A DNA stretch of 64,000 nt, from positions 1-64,000 of the forward strand of contig NZ_JAJLQX010000013.1 in NCBI RefSeq assembly GCF_021295095.1, in the 5' to 3' direction. Both the position numbers and the translations under genes were made by a program. Below the pieces are notes generated by a model that had not been told where the DNA came from, made no database searches, and saw only the letters and a program-made list of their open reading frames with translations. This DNA is from Phocaeicola oris (GTDB lineage Bacteria > Bacteroidota > Bacteroidia > Bacteroidales > Bacteroidaceae). Shown here in pieces: positions 1 to 9,277 of this stretch (within the stretch, counting starts at the first letter, position 1; every line of letters starts with the position of its first letter).

Positions 1-71
1 CCAGACTCCTCATACTCGCGAAGAAGATTTAATTTTTCTTCCTCACTGTAATGTTTGTACTTTTTACGCAT
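1..71 (-). CDS. Transposase N-terminus, 5' part only (runs off the window)
   Basis: The first 23 codons of a gene read leftwards off the window edge from an ATG at 71. The peptide is short, very basic at its start and then rich in Glu, Lys and Leu (RKKYKHYSEEEK, LLREYEESG). This matches the helix-turn-helix beginning of IS-encoded transposase subunits such as IS3-type OrfA or IS66-type accessory proteins. A hairpin lies just upstream, as is common at IS ends. The family cannot be fixed from 23 residues; that it is transposase-like is an inference from composition and context. Confidence 0.5.
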   Translation of the reverse strand, partial: MRKKYKHYSEEEKLNLLREYEES

Positions 72-100
72 AAGTTATACACATTTTTATGGTTATTAAA

Positions 101-130
101 TGTGTCTACTTATATCAGTATAAGTCACAC
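101..130. repeat. Inverted repeat upstream of the transposase fragment
   Basis: Arms ACTTATA (108-114) and TATAAGT (119-125) enclose the loop TCAG, and an outer GTGT/ACAC pair extends the stem. The hairpin lies 30 to 60 bp before the transposase start. It could be the outer end of the insertion sequence or a hairpin that blocks transcription entering the element from aroB. The outer boundary and any target duplication cannot be set because the other end lies outside the window. Confidence 0.45.
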
Positions 131-303
131 TTTTCCCAATCATCCTTATCACACGCAATGTCCATATATACGATTCACAATCTTCATTTGAATAGTTGAA
201 AAATTCTTTATGGAAAGAAATATAAGTTGTGAAGTTGCCTTCGGTTATTCTTTTTTATGAACAGCTGTCTTTTATTTTAAGTTATATTGTTTTGTTTAAT
301 CTC

Positions 304-1362
304 TCAAAAACCTGCGTCTTGAAAGAAATCGAAAATCTCAAATATTTCTTTTTTGTCGGCTTGCTGGTTGATATGAACATCACCGATATCACTGAGTAAG
401 GTAAAGTTAATTACGCCGTTAGTATTTTTTTTATCGTGAGTAATCAGCTCATACAGCTTGTCATACTGTTTGCAAGTGATGCCGAGGGTTCCGTAATGTT
501 CTTTTATAAACAGATTAGTCTGTTGCAACTTATCTTGTGGAAATTTAAGACGGAGATAAGAAAAATAGAGCTCGCAAACCAAACCAAAGGCGACTGCATA
601 CCCATGCAGAATGGGATGATTGCGTTCCATCGACCAACTTTCGAACGCATGACCGATGGTATGCCCGAAGTTGAGTGCTTTGCGGATGCCATGCTCATGC
701 GGATCTTCTTCTACAATCTTTTCTTTAACAAGAACAGACTGCTCAATTAAGCTTAATAGTTCTTTATAGTCAGGCTTATTCCAATCGAAGTTCAGCAATT
801 CTGCCCAATGTTTTACGTTACTTATCAGTCCGTGCTTCAGCATTTCAGCATAACCCGAAAAGAGGTTTTGCGTGTCGAGTGTTTTTAGAAAATCGGGACA
901 TATAATAACACTCTCGGCAGTGTTGAACACTCCTATTTCATTTTTTAGTCCGTTAAAGTTGATTCCTGTTTTTCCTCCTACCGAAGCATCAACCATAGCG
1001 AGCAAGGTGGTAGGGATGTTGACAAACGGAATACCGCGTTTGAACGTGGAGGCGGCGAATCCTCCTAAATCAGTCACCATGCCTCCCCCCAAGTTGATCA
1101 TCAGTGATCTTCGGGATGCTTTCATCTTGTCGAGAGCATTCCAGACAATTTGCATGGACTGCAGGTTCTTGTTCAAATCTCCGGTTGGAATGGTAATGAT
1201 GTCCGCGTTCTTTAAACATTCAAAGTTCTGAACAATAGGTGCACAGAACTTCAGAGTACTTTCGTCGGTGAGTAAGAAAAGTTTATCGTATGTGCAGCGA
1301 AAGAGAACTTTTTCCAAGTCTTTCTCTATATTATGCGTGAATAGAACCTCTTGTTTTTGCAT
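304..1362 (-). CDS. aroB: 3-dehydroquinate synthase
   Basis: Second step of the shikimate pathway: converts DAHP to 3-dehydroquinate using NAD+ and a divalent metal, in the cytoplasm. The 352-residue protein has the usual family length. It shows the nucleotide-binding stretch NLGGGMVTDLGG (residues 90-101), the VDASVGGKTGIN block (about 124-135) and the metal-ligand motif GHTIGH (233-238). The ATG at 1362 is preceded by a TAATTTTA box on the minus strand. It diverges from the membrane-protein gene at 1469. aroA of the same pathway is elsewhere in the window (51771), so the pathway genes are scattered. Assignment is secure from motifs and length. Confidence 0.96.
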   Translation of the reverse strand: MQKQEVLFTHNIEKDLEKVLFRCTYDKLFLLTDESTLKFCAPIVQNFECLKNADIITIPTGDLNKNLQSMQIVWNALDKMKASRRSLMINLGGGMVTDLGGFAASTFKRGIPFVNIPTTLLAMVDASVGGKTGINFNGLKNEIGVFNTAESVIICPDFLKTLDTQNLFSGYAEMLKHGLISNVKHWAELLNFDWNKPDYKELLSLIEQSVLVKEKIVEEDPHEHGIRKALNFGHTIGHAFESWSMERNHPILHGYAVAFGLVCELYFSYLRLKFPQDKLQQTNLFIKEHYGTLGITCKQYDKLYELITHDKKNTNGVINFTLLSDIGDVHINQQADKKEIFEIFDFFQDAGF

Positions 1363-1434
1363 ATAATTCTAAAATTTGTTTGTAAAATTAGGTAAAAATA
1401 AGAAGTTCCTCGTCATTAATTCAACTAAAAAGCT

Positions 1435-1442
1435 TAAATTTG
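1435..1442 (+). promoter_or_regulatory. Bacteroidales -7 box for the membrane-protein gene
   Basis: TAAATTTG fits the TAnnTTTG consensus of the Bacteroidetes housekeeping sigma factor. It lies 26 bp before the ATG at 1469 and inside any longer reading frame starting at TTG 1376, which argues for the later start. Confidence 0.55.
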
Positions 1443-1468
1443 TCCAACAAAGAGAAAAGCCACCAATT

Positions 1469-1879
1469 ATGAATGGAATATTACCGCATTACTGTCGCAT
1501 ATTAGGATATGTCATTTTAATTTTATCCGTTTTCGTACCTATCATTATGTTTCTTTCCGGGAGAATCGATGATAGTAACTTGTTATTAGTTAAGGCTTCT
1601 GTTAAATTATTTGTTTGGTTTGCTTTATTTATGATATTTTTGGCTCGTCAAAAGCAGGAAGATGATGGTACGGCGAAGATTCGTTTGAAATCCATATATT
1701 ATGCCATATATTTGTTGGGGATATATTATATTGTTGCGCTGATTATCGGGTTCCGTCACGAGAATATAGAGAGTGCAGACAGTAATATAGCTATATTGTA
1801 TATGGTATTCAATGTAGTTTGTATGGAGTTCTTCACACAAAAACAACGAATTGACAAAATCTTTAAGAATAAAAAATAA
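1469..1879 (+). CDS. Small multi-pass membrane protein, unknown function
   Basis: A 136-residue protein not recognised as a named family. It has about four hydrophobic segments: roughly residues 12-30, 43-60, 75-93 and 105-118. The loop after segment two is charged (ARQKQEDDG) and the tail is basic (QKQRIDKIFKNKK). This suggests an inner-membrane protein with a cytoplasmic C-terminus by the positive-inside rule. The open frame extends back to a TTG at 1376, but the ATG at 1469 is chosen because a good -7 box (1435-1442) lies between them. It is followed 73 bp later by the outer-membrane barrel gene and may share its transcript. Confidence 0.6.
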   Translation: MNGILPHYCRILGYVILILSVFVPIIMFLSGRIDDSNLLLVKASVKLFVWFALFMIFLARQKQEDDGTAKIRLKSIYYAIYLLGIYYIVALIIGFRHENIESADSNIAILYMVFNVVCMEFFTQKQRIDKIFKNKK

Positions 1880-1952
1880 AATGTAGATTAAACCTTTTCG
1901 CTTTTTCCTTATCAAAAAGTTGTTTAGCAGTAAAATCACATAAAAAGGAAAG

Positions 1953-4868
1953 ATGAGAAAGTTCTTGTTTGTATTGTTGCTGTTGATAGCCACAATCAAT
2001 GCTTTTGCTCAAAGCAATCAGGTTACAGTGGTAGGAAAGGTAGTAGAGAAGGACACGAATGAACCTATTATACAAGCTACTGTTCAATTGCTTTCCCCAA
2101 AAGACAGCTCGATGATAAATGGTAACGTGACGGACGCGAATGGAAATTTTGCCGTTCATGCTAAGCCGGGTAAGTATATTCTAAAAGTATCTTATGTAGG
2201 TTATCTGTCTCAATTCAAACAATATACATTCTCGAAAAATCGTCCGCAGGTGAGTGCGGGGACGATTCCTTTGTCGGCTGATGCTATCATGCTGAAAGAA
2301 GCTATTGTTACTGCCGAGGCTCCGATGGTTTCTGTTTCAAAAGATACGATGATGTATAGTTCTTCAGCTTATCGCACCCCGCAAGGAGCTATGCTTGAGG
2401 AGTTGGTAAAGAAGTTACCGGGAGCAGAAGTGTCGGATGACGGGACAGTGAAGATTAACGGGAAAGAGGTAAAGAAAATCATGGTTGACGGAAAAGAATT
2501 CTTCGGTGGTGATGTGTCTACCGGTCTGAAAAACCTGCCGGTGGATATGGTTGACAGAGTAAAGGCTTATGATAAGAAGTCTGATTTAGCCCGTATTACG
2601 GGAATTGATGATGGCGAAGAGGAAACTGTACTTGATTTAACCGTTAAAAAGGGAATGAATCAGGGATTCTTTGGTAATGCCGATTTGTCTGTTGGTACGA
2701 AAGATCGTTACTCAGGGCGTATGATGATGAATTATTTCAAGGACCGGACACAATTCTCAGTGATAGGTTCAGCTAATAATACCAATGATCAGGGATTCTC
2801 TGGTGGTGGTCCGCGTTGGTTTAGCCCTAATGGTTTAAACGCACGTAAAATGTTGGGAGCAAACTTCGCAACTGAGACTGAAAAGTTGGATATGGGCGGT
2901 AGTATCCGCTATAACTATAGTGATCAGGATCTGATTGGTCGTGGATATTCCGAGCGATTCTTGCAGGCAGGAAGTTCATACGCTAATACAAACTCTTTAT
3001 ATCGGGCTAAAACCAATTCTATAAATTTTGATTATCGCTTGGAGTGGAAGCCGGATAGTATGACGAATATTATCTTCCGTCCTAATTTCAGCTATCGGAG
3101 TTCGAAAACGAATTCCGAAAGTCAATCTGCTACATTCGATAGTGATCCGTTTGATATTATCGCAAATCCGAATGATTACTTAAATCTTGATGATTTAGAT
3201 TCGAATGAGCCGTTGAAATCAATTCGGGTAAACTCTTCAAATAATCGTTCTCATCAGAAATCAGGGAGTACTTCGGTAAATGCTACACTGCAAGTAAACC
3301 GTAAGCTGAATAATAAGGGAAGGAACATTACATTCCGAGGTCGATTCGGATATACCGATACAGAGAATGACTCGTACACTGACGCGTTAACCCGTTACTA
3401 TCAGTTTGATTACAATCCGGATTCAACGAATATTCGACGTCGATATATTAATACTCCGGTAAATAATTATACTTATTCCGGTAGATTAACTTACAGTGAA
3501 CCTATTGCTAAAGGTTTGTTTCTGCAGTTCAGTTATGAATTGTCATACCGTCATAATACGAGTGTCCGTTCAACGTACGATTTAGATAATTTTGGTTGGC
3601 GTTTAGATGACCGACTTCCGGAAAACTATAAGGATGGATTTGACCCGAGCTTAAGTAAAGATGCTACATACGATTATGTAAATCATGATATTCAAGCCGG
3701 ATTTCGTTTGATTCGAAAGAAGTATCAGTTGGATGCCGGAATATCTGTTCAACCGCAGAATACGAAACTCTCGTATACTCGTGGAACTTATTCAACCGAT
3801 ACAGTACGTAATGTATTTAACTTTGCTCCTAACATGCGCTTTCGCTATAAATTCTCCAATTTAAGTCAGTTAGAGGTGATGTATCGTGGTCGAAGCAGTC
3901 AGCCCGGAATGGAAAATCTGTTGCCTATTACCAATGATTCAAATCCTTTGAATATTACTATGGGTAATCCGGGCTTAAAGCCTTCCTTTACGCATACAAT
4001 GCGTGTGTTTTATAATACCTATAATCCAGAAAAACAGCGTGGTATAATTACACATTTAATGTTTAATGCTACGCAAAACGCTATTAGTAATAGCACGATG
4101 TATAATGAATCTACCGGTGGACGAATTACTCAACCAACAAATATCAATGGTAATTGGAACGCTTTCGGTATGTTCGGATTCAATAGCGCATTAAAAAATA
4201 AGAAGTTTAACATCAATTCATTTTCTCGTGCCAATTATATGAATAATGTCGCTTATCTTTATAATAACGCAACGAAGACGGACGATAGGAATAAAACAAC
4301 TAATCTGACGTTAGCAGAGAACTTGAATGGTACATATCGAAATAATTGGTTTGAGTTTTCACTTAACGGCGCATTGGAATATAATTGGGAACGTAGTGCT
4401 TTACGGCCTCAAAATAATCAGGAGCCATATACCTATTCATACGGCGCGAGCACTAACATCTCATTGCCTTGGGACATGACAATTTCAACAAATCTGACGA
4501 ATCAGTGTCGTCGAGGTTACAGTGATTCAAGCATGAATCGCAATGAGTTGATATGGAATACTCAGATTGCTCAGAGTTTCTTTAAGGGTGCTGCGACATT
4601 AAGCTTTGAGATGTATGATATTCTTCATAATCAAAGTACTATTTCACGTACACTTACGGCAGAACTTCGGAATGTAAACGAATACAATAGCATTAATAGC
4701 TATTGCATGGTTCATTTTATTTATAAATTTAGCTTGTTTGGTAGTAAAGAAGCTCGAAATAGATTCGAGCGTATGGGGCCTGGCGGCCTTGGTGGTCGTC
4801 GAGGTCCGGGAGGAGGTCGGCCGAACGGTCCACCTCTGGGTGGTTTTGGCGGAAGAAGAACATTCTAA
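1953..4868 (+). CDS. Outer-membrane beta-barrel protein (TonB-receptor-like, OMP_b-brl_3 type)
   Basis: A 971-residue protein with a signal peptide (cleavage near AFAQS, residues 18-20). It then has a carboxypeptidase-like regulatory domain (about 24-110; TVVGKVVEKDTNEPI) and a plug-like region (about 115-230; LKEAIVTAEAP, VMVDGKEFFGGD). The rest is a long aromatic- and Asn-rich barrel. This is the layout of Bacteroidetes TonB-dependent-receptor-like proteins outside the SusC group; no SusD partner follows. The tail after the last barrel strand is an unusual Gly/Pro/Arg-rich stretch of about 30 residues. The ATG at 1953 follows an AAAAGGAAAG purine run. Substrate cannot be told. The downstream S41 protease lipoprotein may be its operon partner. 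Confidence 0.85.
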   Translation: MRKFLFVLLLLIATINAFAQSNQVTVVGKVVEKDTNEPIIQATVQLLSPKDSSMINGNVTDANGNFAVHAKPGKYILKVSYVGYLSQFKQYTFSKNRPQVSAGTIPLSADAIMLKEAIVTAEAPMVSVSKDTMMYSSSAYRTPQGAMLEELVKKLPGAEVSDDGTVKINGKEVKKIMVDGKEFFGGDVSTGLKNLPVDMVDRVKAYDKKSDLARITGIDDGEEETVLDLTVKKGMNQGFFGNADLSVGTKDRYSGRMMMNYFKDRTQFSVIGSANNTNDQGFSGGGPRWFSPNGLNARKMLGANFATETEKLDMGGSIRYNYSDQDLIGRGYSERFLQAGSSYANTNSLYRAKTNSINFDYRLEWKPDSMTNIIFRPNFSYRSSKTNSESQSATFDSDPFDIIANPNDYLNLDDLDSNEPLKSIRVNSSNNRSHQKSGSTSVNATLQVNRKLNNKGRNITFRGRFGYTDTENDSYTDALTRYYQFDYNPDSTNIRRRYINTPVNNYTYSGRLTYSEPIAKGLFLQFSYELSYRHNTSVRSTYDLDNFGWRLDDRLPENYKDGFDPSLSKDATYDYVNHDIQAGFRLIRKKYQLDAGISVQPQNTKLSYTRGTYSTDTVRNVFNFAPNMRFRYKFSNLSQLEVMYRGRSSQPGMENLLPITNDSNPLNITMGNPGLKPSFTHTMRVFYNTYNPEKQRGIITHLMFNATQNAISNSTMYNESTGGRITQPTNINGNWNAFGMFGFNSALKNKKFNINSFSRANYMNNVAYLYNNATKTDDRNKTTNLTLAENLNGTYRNNWFEFSLNGALEYNWERSALRPQNNQEPYTYSYGASTNISLPWDMTISTNLTNQCRRGYSDSSMNRNELIWNTQIAQSFFKGAATLSFEMYDILHNQSTISRTLTAELRNVNEYNSINSYCMVHFIYKFSLFGSKEARNRFERMGPGGLGGRRGPGGGRPNGPPLGGFGGRRTF

Positions 4869-4940
4869 CCATATTTAAACAAATAAATATGGTGATTCCG
4901 TAAAAATTGCTTTATTTAGCGGATATAAACTTATAAAAGA

Positions 4941-6482
4941 ATGATTATGAAAAGAGTTTCTTTTGTATTGCTTATGTCCGCTATTGTTTTATTGTGCGGA
5001 TGTAGCAAAGATAAAGATGAAGTTAATACTCCTGTAATACCTGTCCAACCAACTATCAGTGAAGAAATAAGGTATGCCACACAAATGGCGAGAGATTTGA
5101 TGGAAAGTTATTATTTCTGGGCAGATGAAATAACTTCCGATGTTATCCGCTTAAATCCTGATACTTGTCAATATCCTATCGGAGTCGTTAATAATATTCG
5201 ATATAATTATGTAAGGTCTATGAATGGCAGTATCAGTTCTGGTGTTGATATTGATAAATGGACTGCATTAACGAATGATTTTAATTCTTTTATAGGCAGT
5301 GTTAATGGTGTTAATACTACGTACGGTTGGAATATTACTCCATATTCATTTAGTAATAGTAATAATATATTTTACGTTGTGAACTTTGTTTATAAAGATG
5401 GGCCTGCAGAGAAGGCCGGCATTAAACGTGGTGATATTATTTTGACTGTTGATGGAAGTCAGCCGACTCGTGATAATTTCTCTAATATTTATTATAGCTC
5501 CTCTGCGACAATAGGCCTTGGTACGTATGATTCAAACAATAATATTATTTCCGATGGTGGCGGGACACGCAGCTTAACTGCTGTCGAAATGTACGAAGAT
5601 CCTATTTTATGTAATGCTATATTTGATGTGAATGGTAAGAAAGTCGGGTATTTGGCTTATGCTTCTTTTGATTTGAAGTCAGCGTCTGCATTAGTAGGGA
5701 TAATGAAAGCATTTAAGGCTTCCGGAGTTGAAGAATTGGTTCTCGACCTTCGATACAATGGCGGTGGTTATGTTAATACAGAGGAACTGCTGGGATCTAT
5801 GTTAGCTCCTGAAAGTGATGTTATAAATGGAAAAACTGTTTTCCATACCGAGGTTTATAATAAGACTATGACTAATCAATATAAAGAGCGAGGAGAAGAT
5901 TTGAATACGTATTTTAGTACTATTCAGAAAGTTTCAACCGACGGGACATCAAAGACGCTAACAGAGGTTTCTATTGCTGATGCCATTTTAAGTCCGTCAA
6001 AGATTTATTTCTTGATGACAAGTAATACAGCTTCTGCTTCAGAAGGGGTTATTGTTGGTTTATCTCCTTATGTCTCTATTGAGAAGATTGGTAATCAGAG
6101 CTATGGGAAGTATTGTACAGGTTGGATGGTATCATCTTCAGATATTTATAAGACAGTTCCTTCTGTCATAAAGAATTGGGGTATGTACCTTATGGTCTCA
6201 ACGTTTGCTGATGCAAATGGGAATAACGCTTCCCGCCCTGATGGTTTTGCTCCGGATTATAAAGTTGATGATAATCCTTTTGACGGCTATCAGTTGGGGG
6301 ATGAGAATGAAACAATGTTGAAGTTCGCTTTAACTCGTGCAGGAAAGGTTTATCCCGAAGTTTCTTCGACACGTTCAATCAAAGAGTTGCCGTATAGTAT
6401 TGTTATGGGTAAACCACATCAGGCTTCGTTTGGCATGAGCATTGGATTCCCTAAGGATGGTCAGTTTAATTTGAATAAATAA
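4941..6482 (+). CDS. S41-family (C-terminal processing) peptidase, lipoprotein
   Basis: A 513-residue envelope serine protease. A lipoprotein signal is present, with lipobox LLCGC near residues 17-21 counted from MIMKRV. A PDZ-like segment follows (AEKAGIKRGDIILTVDG, about 155-171). The S41 core has the TSNTASASEG stretch that carries the catalytic Ser and a downstream SYGKY with the candidate catalytic Lys. Proteins of this group cut unfolded or C-terminal segments of envelope proteins. The in-frame ATG at 4947 is an equally good start. The gene follows the barrel gene by 72 bp in the same direction. Confidence 0.85.
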   Translation: MIMKRVSFVLLMSAIVLLCGCSKDKDEVNTPVIPVQPTISEEIRYATQMARDLMESYYFWADEITSDVIRLNPDTCQYPIGVVNNIRYNYVRSMNGSISSGVDIDKWTALTNDFNSFIGSVNGVNTTYGWNITPYSFSNSNNIFYVVNFVYKDGPAEKAGIKRGDIILTVDGSQPTRDNFSNIYYSSSATIGLGTYDSNNNIISDGGGTRSLTAVEMYEDPILCNAIFDVNGKKVGYLAYASFDLKSASALVGIMKAFKASGVEELVLDLRYNGGGYVNTEELLGSMLAPESDVINGKTVFHTEVYNKTMTNQYKERGEDLNTYFSTIQKVSTDGTSKTLTEVSIADAILSPSKIYFLMTSNTASASEGVIVGLSPYVSIEKIGNQSYGKYCTGWMVSSSDIYKTVPSVIKNWGMYLMVSTFADANGNNASRPDGFAPDYKVDDNPFDGYQLGDENETMLKFALTRAGKVYPEVSSTRSIKELPYSIVMGKPHQASFGMSIGFPKDGQFNLNK

Positions 6483-6509
6483 TTAAAAGCATGAAGTTTA
6501 TAGGATATA

Positions 6510-7946
6510 ATGATTGAGTGGGGAATCTTTCATCAGATTTTTTCTACCGCAATCGACTTGGTGTATCTTTTTCTTGTTTTGGGTACAGTCATTGTGATAG
6601 TGATGGATAACAGGAACCCGGTGAAGACATTAGCTTGGTTGCTGGTTCTTATCTTTGTACCTTTACTTGGTCTCGTATTATATTTCTTTTTCGGCCGGAA
6701 GGATCGTAAGGCCCGACTTATCAGCCGAAGCAGATATACACGATTGACAAGGCATCCGATGGAAGAGTTTCAGGCTCAGAAAGCGTTTAAGTATCCTCAA
6801 GAGCAGTATCAGTTAATGTATTTCTTTTATAACATTAACCATGCTCTGTCATTTGCGGATAATCAGATAGAAATTTATACAGACGGAGAGTCAATGTTGC
6901 TTTCTTTGTTGAAAGAAATCAATAAGGCAAAGCATCATATCCATGTTGAATTCTTTAAATTCGAGGATGATCCCATTGGTCGTTTGGTGCGTGATGCTTT
7001 GATTGATAAAGCAAAACAGGGTGTAGAGGTTCGCGTTATTTATGACGACGTGGGCTGTTGGAAAGTTGGTCGTGATTTCTTTCAGGTTTTGCTCGAGGGT
7101 GGGGTGGAGGTACGCGATTTCTTGAAGGTTCGCTTCCCTCTTTTTACCAGTAAGGTGAATTACCGGAATCATCGGAAAGTTGTTGTGATAGACGGTCGGA
7201 TTGGTTTTACAGGCGGTATGAATTTAGCGCTTCGATATGTGCGAGGTGTCAGTTGGGGTGTATGGCGCGATACGCATGTAAAGATTGTTGGCAAGGCTGT
7301 TTATGGACTGCAAACTGTATTCCTCACAGACTGGTATGCCATGGATCGTACACTCATCACTTCGTCGGAGTATTTTCCGGAAATCAGTTCCAAGGGGAAC
7401 GCGTTGATTCAGATAGTTACTTCTGATCCTATCGGAGATTGGCGTAATATAATGCAGGGACTGTTAATGGCAATTACTAATGCTCGTTCTTATTTCTATA
7501 TCCAAACACCGTATTTTCTGCCGACGGAATCTATTCAGATGGCTTTGAAAACTGCAGCTTTGGCCGGTGTCGATGTGCGAATCATGATACCTCGCAAAGC
7601 AGATACAATTCTGACACATTATGCTTCATTCTCTTATTTGGATGATATTATAAGAGCCGGCATAAAAGTTTATTTTTATGAGAAAGGATTCCTTCATTCT
7701 AAGATGATGGTGAGTGATGATCAGCTATCTACCATTGGGTCTACTAACATGGATTTTCGGAGCTTGGAATACGATTTTGAAGTAAATGCTTTTATGTATG
7801 ATAAACAGTCGGCATTAGCTTGCAAAAACATATTTCTGAAAGACTTGGAATCTTCCTCATTGCTCAATTCTAAGATGTGGGAGCGTCGTTCGAAACGTCA
7901 GAAATTAGTTGAGTCGATTCTTCGATTAATCTCTCCTCTGCTGTAA
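6510..7946 (+). CDS. cls: Cardiolipin synthase (phospholipase D family)
   Basis: Condenses two phosphatidylglycerol molecules, or PG and another donor, to cardiolipin at the inner membrane. The 478 residues match the usual length. Two N-terminal membrane segments (about 12-33 and 42-61) precede two HKD motifs: NHRKVVVIDGRIGFTGG (first half) and HSKMMVSDDQLSTIGSTN (second half). Both are complete, so the enzyme should be active. Its 3' end overlaps the convergent rsmD gene by 77 bp, far more than a normal convergent junction. It lies 28 bp after the S41 protease gene and may be co-transcribed with it. Confidence 0.93.
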   Translation: MIEWGIFHQIFSTAIDLVYLFLVLGTVIVIVMDNRNPVKTLAWLLVLIFVPLLGLVLYFFFGRKDRKARLISRSRYTRLTRHPMEEFQAQKAFKYPQEQYQLMYFFYNINHALSFADNQIEIYTDGESMLLSLLKEINKAKHHIHVEFFKFEDDPIGRLVRDALIDKAKQGVEVRVIYDDVGCWKVGRDFFQVLLEGGVEVRDFLKVRFPLFTSKVNYRNHRKVVVIDGRIGFTGGMNLALRYVRGVSWGVWRDTHVKIVGKAVYGLQTVFLTDWYAMDRTLITSSEYFPEISSKGNALIQIVTSDPIGDWRNIMQGLLMAITNARSYFYIQTPYFLPTESIQMALKTAALAGVDVRIMIPRKADTILTHYASFSYLDDIIRAGIKVYFYEKGFLHSKMMVSDDQLSTIGSTNMDFRSLEYDFEVNAFMYDKQSALACKNIFLKDLESSSLLNSKMWERRSKRQKLVESILRLISPLL

Positions 7947-8472
7947 AGATAGAGAAGTTTACACTTCCGTATTCACGGTGTTCGGCAAAATGTGGATTTG
8001 TTTTAAATGAATTTGTTTCACCATGCTCCAAAACAAAGATTCCATTTGGTTTCAGCAAGTGGTATTTAAAGATAAGTGATGGAATGTCAGGCAATTCTTT
8101 TAGTGCGTAAGGCGGATCGGAAAAAATGAAGTCAAACTGTTCTTGACATTTTTCTATATATTTCAATGCATCTGCGCGGAGAGGAAAGCCTTTATTGGTT
8201 TTTACTGCTTCCATCACATTACGTATGAAAGCATAGTGTTGGGGATCTTTTTCAATGGAGATGACCCTTTCACATCCTCTGGAAAGTAATTCCAGACTGA
8301 TGCTTCCTGTACCGGCAAATAAGTCGAGCGCATTGAGTCCGTCTTCAAAATCTATATATTTCTTCAATACATTGAAGATGTTTTCTTTAGCGAAGTCTGT
8401 GGTAGGACGTGCTTTAAATGTCTTCGGAATATCAAAATGTCTGCCCTTGTATATTCCTGCTACTACTCGCAT
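7870..8472 (-). CDS. rsmD: 16S rRNA guanine-N2-966 methyltransferase
   Basis: SAM-dependent methyltransferase that modifies G966 of 16S rRNA in the 30S subunit. The 200-residue protein has the N-terminal RVVAGIYKGR, the SAM loop ALDLFAGTGSISLE (about 48-61) and the catalytic DPPY motif (FSDPPYAL), the signature of this clade. The C-terminal 25 codons lie antisense to the end of cls. Because the methyltransferase fold is complete before the overlap, the tail may be a non-essential extension. The start overlaps the upstream DUF3822 gene by 10 bp, suggesting coupled translation. Confidence 0.92.
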   Translation of the reverse strand: MRVVAGIYKGRHFDIPKTFKARPTTDFAKENIFNVLKKYIDFEDGLNALDLFAGTGSISLELLSRGCERVISIEKDPQHYAFIRNVMEAVKTNKGFPLRADALKYIEKCQEQFDFIFSDPPYALKELPDIPSLIFKYHLLKPNGIFVLEHGETNSFKTNPHFAEHREYGSVNFSIFTAEERLIEESTQLISDVSNDAPTS

Positions 8473-9275
8473 ATCAGTAAAGTTTGAAGGTCGAAATGTA
8501 TATCATCGCGTTGAGTGAGTATAGATCGATTGAACTCAGATCTCGGGTGAATGAGGAACACGTTACGAATGTATTTTTCCAGTCCATCGGTCAGTTTCTC
8601 TTTTTCTGCTATGTTGCCTACCAAATATAGCTCGTCGGTTTCCGTATCAAACCCTAATTGTTTCCATATATATAATAAGTAATAGATACGGTCTTCGAAT
8701 GTTTCACAGCTGAAAGAATTTATAAGCATCGGGCGTCCGTTGTCGAATGCAAATACCTTGATGCCCCCTTTTTGCAGATAAGCGTATAGATGTTTGTTTT
8801 TTGTCTTACTTTTTTTCTGAAAGTATTCTGTGAGGGGACTAACTGTCGCAAAGTATTTTGCGTGTGGAAACCGCTCGTTCATAAGCTGGTATGCATGTTT
8901 GTCCATTCCAAAGAGAAGCGCGATGTTACTTTTCTCAAGAATATTACAAAGTATGGTTTCGTTATTCGCTTTCGGGAAGTTTGAATAGAACAGGTCTTCC
9001 ATTTCGTCATCTTCGAAGAGCTCAAAGGGAACAGGAGTAACGCGTGCGGTATCGTATAATATATAGATGTGCCTATAAGTATGCTTGAATACCTCCGAAG
9101 AATCAAGCATCTCTTTTGCGTTGGCTGTAAGAGAGTAGGCGATGTTCACGGAATAAGGTTCATAGAAGAAGCTGCCCTCATCGTGAGGGTTGTATAGAGA
9201 AAAAGAAAATCCATCCGCGCTAAGGCGGATGGATAGACTATACTGATCTGATTTCGTGAAATCGATGACTGTCAT
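8463..9275 (-). CDS. DUF3822 family protein
   Basis: A 270-residue soluble protein of the Bacteroidetes-specific DUF3822 family, usually encoded next to rsmD as here. No enzymatic motif is visible. From knowledge of the family, the fold is expected to be related to actin-like ATPases (compare the LYLVGN and VFAFDNG segments), but this cannot be shown from the sequence alone. It is translated just upstream of and overlapping rsmD, which suggests a linked role in RNA modification or ribosome maturation by inference only. Confidence 0.75.
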   Translation of the reverse strand: MTVIDFTKSDQYSLSIRLSADGFSFSLYNPHDEGSFFYEPYSVNIAYSLTANAKEMLDSSEVFKHTYRHIYILYDTARVTPVPFELFEDDEMEDLFYSNFPKANNETILCNILEKSNIALLFGMDKHAYQLMNERFPHAKYFATVSPLTEYFQKKSKTKNKHLYAYLQKGGIKVFAFDNGRPMLINSFSCETFEDRIYYLLYIWKQLGFDTETDELYLVGNIAEKEKLTDGLEKYIRNVFLIHPRSEFNRSILTQRDDIHFDLQTLLICE

Positions 9276-9277
9276 TA

